The notes: a model not told the origin generated them from the letters alone. A stretch of 64,000 bases of DNA from Nonomuraea sediminis (GCF_018531495.1 NZ_JAHDTI010000012.1:124001-188000), one strand, 5' to 3'; numbered from the stretch's first letter, positions 1-8,624 are shown. Numbers and translations are program-made.

Positions 1-1
1 C

Positions 2-2869
2 AAGCACGGCGCCACCACCGACACCGTGACGGTGGACCAGACCAAGAACAGCGGCGACTGGGTGCAACTGGGCACCTACACCTTCACCGCCGGCCTCGGC
101 GACACCGTCACGCTGACCGACAACGCCAACGGCAGCGTCATCGCTGACGCCGTCAAGCTGGTGCGCGACAACAGCGGCGACACCGACGGCGAGAAGAAGG
201 ACTTCGCCTACACCTACGACCCTAACGCCAACCTGATCGACATCGCCGACAACTCGGCCAACGCCAAGATCGACAACTGGGACATCTCCTACACCGGTCT
301 CAACCAGATCGACACCATCAAGGAGACGCTGAAGGGTGTCCTGAAGAACACCACCAGCTACGGCTACAACGAAAACAGCGCCGTCACCCAGCTCACCCAC
401 GACAAGGTGCTGTCGACCTACCGCTACGATATCCGCGACCTGGTCGACCAGGTGGTCAACAAGAAGTCCGCATCGGATCCGCTGCCGAAGACGACCGGCT
501 ACACCTACACTCCGCGCGGTGAGTGGCTGAAGGAGACCAAGGCCAACGGCAACACCGTTGACTACGACTACTTCCTGTCCGGCGTCCTGCGCTACTCGGT
601 GGAGAAGAAGCCCAACGCGGCCATCGTGGCCGAGCACACCATCGGCTACCAGGGCAACCTGCAACGCGCGTCGGATCACGCCAAACTCCAGAACGCCGAC
701 AACCCGGGTGCGTACTTAGAGAACGACTACGCCTACACCTACGACCCGCGCGACCGCATCGCCAAGACGGTGAAGACCCCGGTCGGCGGCGGTGCGGCGG
801 AGACCGAGACCTACTCCCACGACCCCAACAGCAACGTCTGGCAGCAGCAGGTCCTGGGCAAGACCACCACCTTCAACTTCGACCGCAACCGGCTGATGAC
901 CTCGGTCACCGACGGCGCCACCTCCACCTACACCTACGACCCGTTCGGCCGGCTGCGCACCATCCAGGGTGGCGGCAAAACCCAGGAGAAGTACACCTAC
1001 GACGGCTTCGACCACGTCATCAAGCACGAGAAGCTCGGCGGCGACGGTGCCACCACGGTCACCAGCTACACCTTCGACCCGCTCGACCGGACAACGTCGA
1101 AGACGGAGAAGGAAGGCTCCGCCTCGGCGAAGACCACCAACTACTCCTACCTCGGCCTGTCCAGCGAGGTCCTGGACGAAGAGGTGGCCGGCCAACTGAC
1201 CAAGTCCTTCCAATACTCCCCGTGGGGCGAACGTCTGTCCCAGACGAAGATCACCGACACCGGTGCCGAGGAGTCGTCCTACTACGGCTACAACGCCCAC
1301 TCCGACGTCGAGGACATCACCAAGGAGAACGGCGACACCCGCGCCACCTACGGCTACACCGCCTACGGCAGCAACGACGACAAACTCTTCACCGGCATCG
1401 ACAAGCCCGACCCGGTCGACCCGACGGCCAAGGACGAGTACAACCCGTACCGGTTCAACGGCAAGCGGTGGGACAACTCCACCGGCATGTACGACATGGG
1501 GTTCCGCGACTACAACCCGGGCCTCAACCGCTTCCTCAACCTCGACTCCTACAACGGCGCTCTCGACGACCTCGGCCTCGGCCTCGACCCCTGGACCGCC
1601 AACCGCTACGCCTTCACCGGCGGCAACCCCATCAACAACATAGAAATCGATGGCCACGCACCAGACAACTGCCTTTACGGTTACTGCTCGGCACAAGTAG
1701 CAAAGGATGGCCCCCTTCAAACCGGGCCGCAACTCGCGCCCACACCGAATCCGTCCACGCCGAAGTCCAAGGCAGACAAGAGCGCGGAACCGCAGGGCAC
1801 GCCGACGCCGTCTCCTCGGCCCGGCGAAGACATTAATAGCTACTTCAAGGCCTGCCAGAAGATCGGCCTAGAAAATTGCCGCTGGGGAAAATCCGAAGTA
1901 TCGCTTCTTTATGATCTGTTCGTCAAGGATTTTGTGGATTGCGTCGGCGGCGACGCTGGGGCCTGTGCTTGGGCCGCGGTAAACATCATCCCCGTCGGCA
2001 AGATCGGAAAGATCGGTAAGCTTTTCAAGGACGCAGGCAAGGCGCGCGAGCTCGCTGAGGTCGCAGAAGATGCGGCAAAGGCAATCAAAAATTGCAATAG
2101 CTTTGACGCCGACACCAGCGTCCAAATGGCCGACGGAACTCGGAAACGCATAGAGGACGTCAAGATCGGCGACGAGGTAATCGCCACTGATCCTGAAACA
2201 GGAAAGACCGTCGCGAGGAAGATTACGGCCCTCCACCGCAACAACGACACCGCCATGGCAGACGTCGTCGTTGAGGCGAGCAGCGGGCGTGCCTCCACCA
2301 TCAACACCACTCAGGAGCACCCCTTCTGGAGCGTGACCCGGAACAAGTGGGTCAACGCTAGAGAGCTCCTCCGCGGCGAGAAGCTCCGCACAGTTAGCGG
2401 CGACACGGTACGTGTCCTAGCCGTCCGAGCGTTCGTCCGAGCTCAGGTGATGTACAACCTGACAGTTGACGACATCCACACCTACTATGTCCTGGTAGGC
2501 GACCAAGCAATCCTCGTCCACAACTCCGGGCCCTGTAAGATTCCTTGGTCTAGCGGGACCGTTTCCAGGGCTGCCAAGGCTATTGATGAGGGTGCAACCA
2601 GCATCCACGTTCAGTCGCGGAGTCAGGCGGAGGAGCTGTTCCTTGGAAAATTCCAAGGGGCCGGATATAGAAATGCGACTGGTTTTGATGGAGTCGGCAC
2701 CAAGCAATACTTTGGATCAAAGGTGGGGACCTATCATTGGGACGATGTCATTGGCGCAGACGGTCGCGTCGTAGGCCACGGGATCAACAACGCCGATGGC
2801 GCCCTACCGCACCTTCAGATCCATACGTTCGACGGACCCATCATCCGTATATTCTGGGGTGAAAAATGA
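2..2869 (+). CDS. RHS/YD-repeat polymorphic toxin with HINT domain (5' partial)
   Basis: The frame is already open at the first base, so the N-terminus lies outside the window. Repeated YTYDP-type YD repeats run over roughly nt 190-1450 and lead into the RHS-associated core (FNGKRWDNSTGMYDMGFRDY, about nt 1455-1515), where the shell usually ends. A linker and short hydrophobic stretch follow, then a pretoxin HINT domain at about nt 2090-2530 (starting DADTSVQMADG, ending AILVHNSG), which normally cleaves off the tip. The last about 110 residues form a compact toxin domain with conserved-looking TYHWD, GHG and HLQIH elements that I cannot assign to a named family. Such proteins deliver toxins to competing cells. 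The cognate immunity gene overlaps its stop by four bases. Confidence 0.88.
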   Translation, partial: KHGATTDTVTVDQTKNSGDWVQLGTYTFTAGLGDTVTLTDNANGSVIADAVKLVRDNSGDTDGEKKDFAYTYDPNANLIDIADNSANAKIDNWDISYTGLNQIDTIKETLKGVLKNTTSYGYNENSAVTQLTHDKVLSTYRYDIRDLVDQVVNKKSASDPLPKTTGYTYTPRGEWLKETKANGNTVDYDYFLSGVLRYSVEKKPNAAIVAEHTIGYQGNLQRASDHAKLQNADNPGAYLENDYAYTYDPRDRIAKTVKTPVGGGAAETETYSHDPNSNVWQQQVLGKTTTFNFDRNRLMTSVTDGATSTYTYDPFGRLRTIQGGGKTQEKYTYDGFDHVIKHEKLGGDGATTVTSYTFDPLDRTTSKTEKEGSASAKTTNYSYLGLSSEVLDEEVAGQLTKSFQYSPWGERLSQTKITDTGAEESSYYGYNAHSDVEDITKENGDTRATYGYTAYGSNDDKLFTGIDKPDPVDPTAKDEYNPYRFNGKRWDNSTGMYDMGFRDYNPGLNRFLNLDSYNGALDDLGLGLDPWTANRYAFTGGNPINNIEIDGHAPDNCLYGYCSAQVAKDGPLQTGPQLAPTPNPSTPKSKADKSAEPQGTPTPSPRPGEDINSYFKACQKIGLENCRWGKSEVSLLYDLFVKDFVDCVGGDAGACAWAAVNIIPVGKIGKIGKLFKDAGKARELAEVAEDAAKAIKNCNSFDADTSVQMADGTRKRIEDVKIGDEVIATDPETGKTVARKITALHRNNDTAMADVVVEASSGRASTINTTQEHPFWSVTRNKWVNARELLRGEKLRTVSGDTVRVLAVRAFVRAQVMYNLTVDDIHTYYVLVGDQAILVHNSGPCKIPWSSGTVSRAAKAIDEGATSIHVQSRSQAEELFLGKFQGAGYRNATGFDGVGTKQYFGSKVGTYHWDDVIGADGRVVGHGINNADGALPHLQIHTFDGPIIRIFWGEK

Positions 2870-3174
2870 AGGCAGAGGTGCTGAACCGTCTCACTATGAC
2901 CAGGGCGTTGGTGTCAGCCAGGCGCGAGAGCGACTCTGCGGACAGGTATTCGTGGGTATGGGTTCTTCCTCTTCCGGACGGTCGGTTCAGGGTAGCTGCG
3001 ATCGAGGTTCCGAAGCAGATCGTCGATGATGACGAATGCTTCTTCGAGGAGGACATGCTCACGCCATACTTGAAGATCGTGGACACTATCGATCAGATAG
3101 ACGAGGCCGTCCGAGAAGCAGGGGTGGACCCTGTGGATCTTAATGCGCCATGGCATAACGACTTTCCGCTCTGA
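2866..3174 (+). CDS. Putative immunity protein for the upstream RHS toxin
   Basis: A 102-aa acidic soluble protein whose ATG overlaps the toxin stop (ATGA), so it is translationally coupled to it. I recognise no family. The assignment rests on position and size: small genes directly 3' of polymorphic toxin genes usually encode the neutralising immunity protein. It has a run of acidic residues near the middle (VDDDECFFEED) that could contact a basic toxin surface. No signal peptide or membrane segment is seen, consistent with cytoplasmic neutralisation. The function is inferred from context, not from sequence similarity. Confidence 0.7.
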   Translation: MKAEVLNRLTMTRALVSARRESDSADRYSWVWVLPLPDGRFRVAAIEVPKQIVDDDECFFEEDMLTPYLKIVDTIDQIDEAVREAGVDPVDLNAPWHNDFPL

Positions 3175-3210
3175 GTGTTCTGGGGAAGTGAAATCGCAGG
3201 ATGCTATAGC

Positions 3211-3246
3211 TCGGATCTTAATGTCCTGACGGGCATTAAGATCCGA
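3211..3246. terminator. Hairpin after toxin/immunity pair
   Basis: A perfect 13-bp stem (TCGGATCTTAATG and its complement) closes a 10-nt loop 37 bp after the immunity stop codon. No T-tract follows, which is common in actinomycetes. It is probably the factor-independent terminator of the toxin-immunity transcript. It is AT-richer than its surroundings. Nothing else is supported in the gap up to 3487 apart from one copy of an 18-bp repeat. Confidence 0.6.
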
Positions 3247-3362
3247 GCGACACGAATGAGGCCCGAGCACAGGACCGTCGTCCATGCGTAGTGTCGGCGT
3301 GCTCTGCGGTACTTAATCCATTGTGTGGCGCCACCCGCAATGACCACATCGGGGTGTTCGCC

Positions 3363-3617
3363 GTGCTCGGTGCGTGCTCGTACGCCCCGTCACTGGGCGT
3401 CAGGACCTGGCACAGCTGGACACACGAAACGCGCTGAGGCGGCACGAACTATAACCTAACGTCACTGCGCGGCACTAAAAGATCTTGCTTCTAATCCGAC
3501 GGTCGCAGGTTCGAATCCTGCGGGGCGCGCTTTGATCACGGCCCTGAACTGGCAAAACGCGGCGTCGGATGCGTTCCAGAATACAAGTCTGGCGTCGACG
3601 TGCTCCTTGCGTGCTCG
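3363..3617. repeat. Imperfect 18-bp direct repeats flanking the tRNA fragment
   Basis: The sequence GTGCTCggTGCGTGCTCG at 3363-3380 recurs as GTGCTCctTGCGTGCTCG at 3600-3617, 16 of 18 bases identical and in the same orientation. The copies lie either side of the tRNA 3' fragment and beside an integrase remnant. This placement suits arm-type integrase binding sites of an att region, but that is inference. Confidence 0.45.
3488..3530 (+). other. 3' half of tRNA-Arg(UCU), probable att-site remnant
   Basis: The segment contains an anticodon loop reading CTTCTAA (anticodon TCT), a complete T-arm (GCAGG, TTCGAAT, CCTGC) and the 3' acceptor strand GGGGCGC plus a G discriminator. The bases 5' of the anticodon loop do not pair with the 3' anticodon stem, and no D-arm or 5' acceptor strand precedes it, so this is not a complete gene. 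Integrative elements of actinomycetes commonly recombine at tRNA 3' ends and leave exactly such a half copy. An integrase C-terminal remnant starts 194 bp away. The fragment is called with confidence; the att role is inferred. Confidence 0.75.
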
Positions 3618-3679
3618 CGTGCGCCAACCCTGCACACCCCGTGATCCATTCGCCCCTCGGTTTCTGCGGGAAGAGCAGC

Positions 3680-3717
3680 GGCCCCGCCTCGCCAGGAGAA
3701 GGTGGCGATGCGGGGCC
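3680..3717 (-). terminator. GC-rich terminator hairpin downstream of integrase remnant
   Basis: An almost perfect stem (GGCCCCGC-c-TCGCCA pairing with TGGCGA-t-GCGGGGCC) lies directly 3' of the stop codon of the minus-strand integrase remnant. It looks like that gene's original terminator, retained after the gene was deleted. Confidence 0.6.
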
Positions 3718-3723
3718 GGATGC

Positions 3724-3882
3724 TTAATCCGATTGGCAGTCTCGTAGTGAGATGAGTTTGCCTGGCTGCGTCTGGTCTTGTTCGCCGAAGAGCAGGGCGG
3801 CGGTCTTCTCGGCCGCCGCGGTGGCTACCTGTGGGTAGACGGAGGTGTAGGTGTCGGCGGTGAAGGCGCTGGCGTTGTGCAT
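3724..3882 (-). pseudogene. Tyrosine recombinase (integrase) C-terminal remnant
   Basis: About 52 residues survive, containing FTADTYTSVYPQVATAAAEK followed by a normal TAA stop. The ADTYTSV element holds the catalytic tyrosine and is typical of the last turn of actinobacterial site-specific integrases. The reading frame stops resembling an integrase at about 3882, where sequence matching a CPBP protease begins on the other strand. A deletion or insertion has therefore removed most of the gene. Its position next to a tRNA 3' end and a terminator hairpin matches the usual att-int layout of an integrated element. Confidence 0.65.
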
Positions 3883-4140
3883 TCCGCTGACCGGACTGGC
3901 GTTCCCGATCATCGAAGAGCTCTACTTCCGCGGCTTCCTGATGCCCCGCCTCTCCCGGCTGGGCCGGTGGGCAACGCCGCTCTGTTCTCGCTGCACCACT
4001 TCTGGTCGCCCTGGGGGTCCTGTCCAGAGCGGTGTTCATGCTTCCGGGGGTCTGGCTTATCTGGCGCAAGAAGGATCTGCGGGTGTCGATCGGGATGTAC
4101 CCCGGCACGACTTTGCTCCTATCGACGGGCGGCATCCGCA
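3881..4140 (+). pseudogene. CPBP (CAAX-type) intramembrane protease fragment, frameshifted
   Basis: The first frame gives FPIIEELYFRGFLMPRLSRLG, the EExxxR motif of CPBP/Abi glutamic proteases. A second frame continues with ALFSLHHFWSPWG (the later catalytic HH/N region). A third gives WLIWRKKDLRVSIGMY, the usual end of this family. The N-terminal membrane segments are absent and at least two frameshifts are needed, so it cannot make a working protein. It is inserted between two integrase pieces. Confidence 0.6.
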
Positions 4141-4450
4141 GTGCACGACGCCCTCTCGCGGTTACCGGCGACTAGCCGGGCGATGGCCGCTCGGGCTTCG
4201 GCGGCGTCGTAGGACAGCGGTCCTCCGCGGCCGTCGATGGAGGCGCGGAACAGCGCCCGGCGGTGTAGGTTGCGCGGGCCAGGTAGAGCTTGAGCACGTT
4301 GGCACGGTCGTCCAGCAGGGCGGTGCGTACGCTTCCGCCCTTGAGGTGGGTGCGGACGTGTTCTCGTCCAGGCGTAGGTCCAGGTCCTCGACATACAGGC
4401 CAACGCCGGTCCAGCAGAGGCGGGCAGTGGATCAGCAGGAGGAGGTCCTG
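4140..4450 (-). pseudogene. Second integrase fragment (tyrosine recombinase core region)
   Basis: Two overlapping minus frames together read VRTALLDDRANVLKLYLAR and then LFRASIDGRGGPLSYDAAEA, which resembles the linker before the catalytic HxxR box of XerC/D-like actinobacterial recombinases. No HxxR or catalytic tyrosine follows. A frameshift separates the parts. The style differs from the C-terminal remnant at 3724-3882, so two different integrases probably decayed here. Confidence 0.4.
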
Positions 4451-4590
4451 GCCCGGCACACTGGGTGCGGCGTCCTGGACATCCGTTGCGGTATCGAACG
4501 CGACCGCATCTTCACGGTGGAGCAGACCCGCACGTACAACCTCATTGACGACATCTGCGCCAGCCGCAAACGCGTCACGGCGGCGGTGGC

Positions 4591-5489
4591 CTAGGAGGCG
4601 CAGCTAGCCGGGACCAGCTTGCGTAGTGTGCTGAGCTGTTTGGCGAAGGGTGCGGTGGGCGGTAGCCGCCAGGTCTGGATGAGCTTTTCCGCGGCGTCGA
4701 GGTGGGCGACCTCCTCGCAGCCGGCGACCTGGAACTCGAGCTGGCCCCATTTGAGCTGGGTGTCGATGAGGATGCCGGTGCGCTGGACCGGCGCGTTCTC
4801 CCGGGCGAAGTCGGGCCTGGCGGTGAAGACGTCCAGGGCGCTGCATCTGGGCGCGCCCTTCGGGATACCGCTGGAGGCCGAAGAGGATCACGGCGCGCTG
4901 CCTGACCGCCGCGGTGTACTCCTGGACGTTCCTGGCGTTCTCCTCGGCGTGCGCGGTCATCCGCAGCGCCTGGTGGTCTCGCCCGACTGCCACAGTTCCT
5001 GGGACACGGCGTAGAACTCCACGGAGGTGACCAGGCGGGCGATCGTCTCGGCCAGGTCGGCGGCCTGGCGCGCGAGCATGCCCCTGTCGGTGTTCAGGCT
5101 GCTCGCCATGTTGGCGTAGTAGTCGACGGATTCGGTGCCCGTGGCCTTGGCACTGTCGCGTACGGTGGCCAGCACCTCGCGCTGGATCGCGGTGAGCCGC
5201 TGCACCAGCGTGGTGAGCTGGCCTGGTCGTCGGCCTGCGACAGGTCCAGGCGCGACAGCACGGAGAACACGGCCGACACCGCGAGGGCGACCAGCGCGAT
5301 GATCGTGGCGGGCTCGCGCCACCAGGGCCTGGCTCTGCCGGCGGCCTCCACCTGCAGCGCGTTGATCTCCCGGCCGCGCAACTCGAGCTGTTGCGCCAGT
5401 TGCTCGACGTGTGCCTGGAGCGCTCCAAGAGCTCTGGCCTGCCGGAAGTTCTGGGTGGCGGCCGAGTCCTCTGTCCCTGCAGCGGTCAC
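4591..5489 (-). pseudogene. Frameshifted single-pass membrane protein with coiled coil
   Basis: The protein starts MTAAGTEDSAATQNFRQA, has a heptad-like helix (about residues 15-50), a Trp-flanked membrane segment (WWREPATIIALVALAVSAVF) and a helical cytoplasmic or extracellular tail. Reading it through requires about three single-base frameshifts, near 5220, 4965 and 4860. After these it ends in a frame containing WGQLEFQVAGCEEVAHLD and a TAG at 4591. No named family is recognised. Similar short Trp-anchored, coiled-coil proteins of actinomycetes are uncharacterised. The frameshifts fit the general decay of this region, although base-call errors cannot be excluded. Confidence 0.5.
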
Positions 5490-5869
5490 GATCGGATTGA
5501 CTCATGACTGGATACCACTAACAACCCTTTGACCGAGCTTGTAGAGATCTGCGTACAAAGCAGCGGGAATGGGTCGGGGCCGCGCGGGCTGGTGACACGT
5601 TCGTTAACGGCACCCCGAGTTGCTGCCGGATGGAGGCACCGGCGGAGCCACAACACCAGACAATCTCCGGACAGCCCAGCGCGCCGCCTGGTTGCGAGGC
5701 CGTAACCATCCGGCCTCCCATGACGCTCGCTTCGGCCAGGGCAGGCCCCCGCGCGCGGCCCCTGACCTCGCCGCTGCGGTCATCGACGTAGTCACCACCG
5801 CCAGCCGTACGCTCCACTCAAGCTGACCGAGCCCAAGGCGATCTGACCGGAGTAGGGGATAGGTCGCCG
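5490..5869. other. Intergenic stretch, no confident gene
   Basis: This 380-bp gap separates the decayed island from the two-component operon. A 68-codon plus-strand frame at 5620-5826 (containing NLRTAQRAAWLRGRNHPAS) has a protein-like composition and could be another gene tail, but it has no ribosome binding site and no recognisable family. I see no RNA gene or long hairpin. Confidence 0.4.
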
Positions 5870-6355
5870 TTACCCGGGGCAGTTGCGGGGGTCGATGCTC
5901 TGCCCAGCACCGATGACGGTGACCTGGGCAGGGCGTTCCGGCGACGTGGCGGCGGCCGTGCACACGATCTGCTCGACGGCCAGTGTGGACAGTTCGCCGG
6001 CCGCAGCGGACAGGGTCACCACCAAGTGGCCGGCCGGCTTGGCGGTCAGCGAGAACGGGCCGGCTTCGCGCGGGACGTCGGTGGTGAAACCGTGCGCCCG
6101 TTCCCTCGCGGTGGGTCCGGCTGCCAGCAGCGCGAGCGTGTCCGCTTGGAACACTGGACGATCACTGGGCCGCGTCACCGCGCTGAGCCGGCCGTTCTTC
6201 ACCAGATAGAGGGTGATCTTCGTGGTTGGTGCGACGCGTCCGCTCGGCGGGGCGCCGGCACGGATGACGTCGCTGGGGCGCACGCCGCAGCCGGCCACGG
6301 CGACGAGCGATACGAGGCATGCGGCGAGCATGCGGCGGGCGAGCCCGGTCCTCAC
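5870..6355 (-). CDS. Lipoprotein encoded with a two-component system
   Basis: A 161-aa protein with a classical lipoprotein signal (basic MRTGLARR start, hydrophobic core, LVAVAGC lipobox near residue 23). The mature part begins GVRPSDVIRAGAPP and carries a sporulation/GerMN-like pattern (TTKITLYLVKNGRL, then LALLAAGPTARE). It probably sits on the outer face of the membrane. The GTG start overlaps the kinase TGA (GTGA), so it is the last gene of the regulator-kinase-lipoprotein operon. By analogy with LpqB or CseA, it may modulate the kinase sensor domain. That role is inferred. Confidence 0.8.
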   Translation of the reverse strand: MRTGLARRMLAACLVSLVAVAGCGVRPSDVIRAGAPPSGRVAPTTKITLYLVKNGRLSAVTRPSDRPVFQADTLALLAAGPTARERAHGFTTDVPREAGPFSLTAKPAGHLVVTLSAAAGELSTLAVEQIVCTAAATSPERPAQVTVIGAGQSIDPRNCPG

Positions 6356-7836
6356 TCGGGGCCTCCGTCCGGATCGGGTGCCCGGCGTGGCAGGCGCAGC
6401 GTGAACACGGCGCCGCCGTCCGGGGCGTTGGAGACGGTGAGGTCGCCCTGGTGCAGGCGCGCGTTCTCCCTCGCGATGGCCAGGCCCAGGCCGCTGCCCT
6501 CGGACCTGGCCCTGGCCGCGCTGGCCTTGTAGAACCGGTCGAACACGTGCGGCAGCACCGCTTCACCTAGCCCCGGTCCGTGGTCGCGGACCTCCAGAGC
6601 GATCCAGTGCGCGTCGGCGGAAAGCCGTACCGACACCGGTGGCTCGCCGTGCCGCAGGGCGTTGCCGACCAGGTTCGCGAGGATGACGTCCACTCGGCGG
6701 GGGTCCAGCCGTGCCGTCACCGCGCGTGGAAGCTCGGTCTGCACCTGCTCCGACCAGCCCCGGGTACGCAGGGTCGCGCGCACCAGCTCGGCCACGTCGA
6801 CCTCGTTCAGCGCGAGGGCCGCGACGCCGGAGTCGAACCTGCTGATCTCGATGAGGTCGTTCACCAGTCCGGTGAGATTGATCGTCTCCTGGCTGACCAG
6901 CCTGGCGGCCCTGCCGGCGGGCTCGGGCAGCCCGGCCGCCTCCTCATCGAGGACGTCGGCGACCGCGGCCAACGCGGCCAGCGGGGTGCGCAGCTCGTGG
7001 GACACGTCGGCCACGAACCGGCGCGCGTCGGCCTCCATCTCGCGGAGCTGCTTGACGTGCCGTTCCAGCTCCGCGGCGGTGTTGTTGAACGTGCGTGCCA
7101 CGTCGGCCAGCTCATCGGAGCCGCGGACCGCGATCCTGGTTCGCAACTCGCCCTCGCCCAGCAGGCGTGCCGCCCGGCCGAGCTCGCGCACCGGGCCCAG
7201 CACGCCACGGGTGGCCAGCAACGCCAGCACGACCGCGAACACCAGGGCGACCCCGCCGATGAGCCAGGCGCGTGCGGCGAGTTCGTCGATGCTGCTCTGT
7301 TCGGAACGCAGGCTGCGCGCCGTGTAGACCTCGATGCCGGACACCCGCGTCGGCCGGTTCTGCTCGACGATCAGCAACGGCGTGCCGATGATCAGGTACG
7401 GCGCACCCTGCCACACCACGCGTTGCCACGCCATCTCGCCGCCGGCCACCACCTGCCGCAGCTCCGGTGGAATCGCCCCGGCAGTCGGGGGCGGCGCGTC
7501 CCCGCCCGGCCCCGAACGCCCCGGAGGGCGCCCCGGCGGGCCGGCCACCGAGTACTCCTCGTGGTAGACGGCGACCACGAAGCTGTACTGGTCGACCACG
7601 GTGCGGGCGATCTCCCCGAGCTCATCCGGGCCCGGCGCCGCACTCCGCAACGGGAAGAGCGTCGTCTCCATGCGGTTTTTCATCGCCTGTACCGCGCCAT
7701 CCTGGGCCCGCTGCAGGATGTCGTTGCGGGCCTGAACGTACATCCCGCCGGACACCGCCGCCGCGGTGACCACACACAGCAGCGCGAACGCGAACAACAG
7801 CCGGGCACGCAGCCCCAGGCTCGGCCGAGGTACCAC
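6352..7836 (-). CDS. Sensor histidine kinase
   Basis: About 494 aa from a GTG at 7836, chosen because it follows the regulator stop by a few bases; longer in-frame readings merely translate regulator DNA. There is a membrane helix at residues 8-28, a roughly 140-residue extracellular sensor region, a second helix, a HAMP linker (about 215-265), and an H-box with the phospho-acceptor in FVADVSHELRTPL. An N-box (ANLVGNALRH) and G boxes (RDHGPGLG, GSGLGLAI) complete the catalytic domain. It should phosphorylate the regulator encoded just upstream. The signal is unknown. The divergent D,D-peptidase gene suggests cell-wall stress. Confidence 0.92.
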   Translation of the reverse strand: MVPRPSLGLRARLLFAFALLCVVTAAAVSGGMYVQARNDILQRAQDGAVQAMKNRMETTLFPLRSAAPGPDELGEIARTVVDQYSFVVAVYHEEYSVAGPPGRPPGRSGPGGDAPPPTAGAIPPELRQVVAGGEMAWQRVVWQGAPYLIIGTPLLIVEQNRPTRVSGIEVYTARSLRSEQSSIDELAARAWLIGGVALVFAVVLALLATRGVLGPVRELGRAARLLGEGELRTRIAVRGSDELADVARTFNNTAAELERHVKQLREMEADARRFVADVSHELRTPLAALAAVADVLDEEAAGLPEPAGRAARLVSQETINLTGLVNDLIEISRFDSGVAALALNEVDVAELVRATLRTRGWSEQVQTELPRAVTARLDPRRVDVILANLVGNALRHGEPPVSVRLSADAHWIALEVRDHGPGLGEAVLPHVFDRFYKASAARARSEGSGLGLAIARENARLHQGDLTVSNAPDGGAVFTLRLPRRAPDPDGGPE

Positions 7837-7843
7837 CGGCGGC

Positions 7844-8518
7844 TCACACCGGCCCGAACCGGTACCCGAACCCACGCACCGTCTGCACGTAGACGGGCGC
7901 CGCCGAGTCGTCCTCGATCTTCGCGCGCAACCGCTGCACGCACGCGTCCACGAGACGCGAGTCGCCGAAATACCCGTGCTCCCACACCGACTCCAGCAGC
8001 TGCTGGCGGCTGTGCACCCGGCCCGGCGCGGCGGAGAGTTCGAGCAGCAGGCGCAGCTCGGTCGGGGCGAGGCTGACCGGCACGCCGCGGTTGGCGACCA
8101 CAAGCCCGGCCCGATCGATGGTCAGCTCCCCGTGCCGCTCCAGCTCCGCCTGATCCCGGCCGATCCGCCGGAGCACCGCGCGAATGCGGGCCTCGAGCAC
8201 CCTGGGCTGCACCGGCTTGACCACGTAGTCGTCGGCGCCCGCCTCCAACCCGGCCACCACGTCTATGTCGTCGCCGCGGGCGGTCAGCATGATGATCGGT
8301 ACCTCCCAGGCGGCCCGGATGCGGCGGCAGACCTCGAATCCATCCATGCCGGGCAACATCAGATCGAGCACGACGACGTCGGGAAGGTCCGTACGCAGCC
8401 GGTCCAGCCCCTGCTCGCCGGACTCCACCGCGCGCACCCGGTACCCATGCCGGGTCAGGGCCAGCTCCAAGCCCTCCCGCACAGCCGGGTCATCCTCGAT
8501 CAACAACACTCGCGACAC
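7844..8518 (-). CDS. OmpR/PhoB-family response regulator
   Basis: About 224 aa from the GTG at 8518 (VSRVLLIEDD); an in-frame start 15 codons further up adds only a non-conserved leader. The receiver domain has the DD pair (IEDD), phospho-Asp in VVVLDLMLPG, the Thr in MLTARG and the Lys in VVKPV. The C-terminal winged helix ends VQTVRGFGYRFGPV. It is first in an operon with the kinase and lipoprotein and divergent from an M15 D,D-carboxypeptidase gene. This resembles the VanR/VanS-VanY arrangement of glycopeptide producers and resistant actinomycetes, but ligand and targets are inferred. Confidence 0.92.
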   Translation of the reverse strand: MSRVLLIEDDPAVREGLELALTRHGYRVRAVESGEQGLDRLRTDLPDVVVLDLMLPGMDGFEVCRRIRAAWEVPIIMLTARGDDIDVVAGLEAGADDYVVKPVQPRVLEARIRAVLRRIGRDQAELERHGELTIDRAGLVVANRGVPVSLAPTELRLLLELSAAPGRVHSRQQLLESVWEHGYFGDSRLVDACVQRLRAKIEDDSAAPVYVQTVRGFGYRFGPV

Positions 8519-8607
8519 GCCGCCGAGTTTCACCGCACGCTCCGTAACTCGCCCGCCGGTCAACCTAATCTACTGTCGGCCTGCGGTGTCCCCTCCTCGT
8601 CCGCACC

Positions 8608-8624
8608 GTGTCATCGTTGTGTCA
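8608..8624. promoter_or_regulatory. GTGTCA direct repeat, candidate response-regulator box
   Basis: GTGTCA occurs twice with exactly 11 bp between starts (8608-8613 and 8619-8624), in the 191-bp divergent region between the regulator gene and the M15 peptidase gene. Tandem half-sites one helical turn apart are the normal binding pattern of OmpR-family dimers, so autoregulation and control of the peptidase is a reasonable inference. Confidence 0.45.

Noticed and set aside
716..1732. Long minus-strand frame antisense to the RHS gene
   Set aside because: Val/Gly-rich low-complexity product, a mirror of YD-repeat codon bias; no start context or family.
3488..3530. Complete tRNA gene
   Set aside because: Only the anticodon loop, T-arm and 3' acceptor are present; the preceding bases do not pair, so it is a half gene.
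6580..8076. 498-codon plus-strand frame over the kinase and regulator genes
   Set aside because: Composition (Arg/Gln/His-rich) is that of an antisense shadow in high-GC DNA; the minus strand has complete kinase and regulator motifs.
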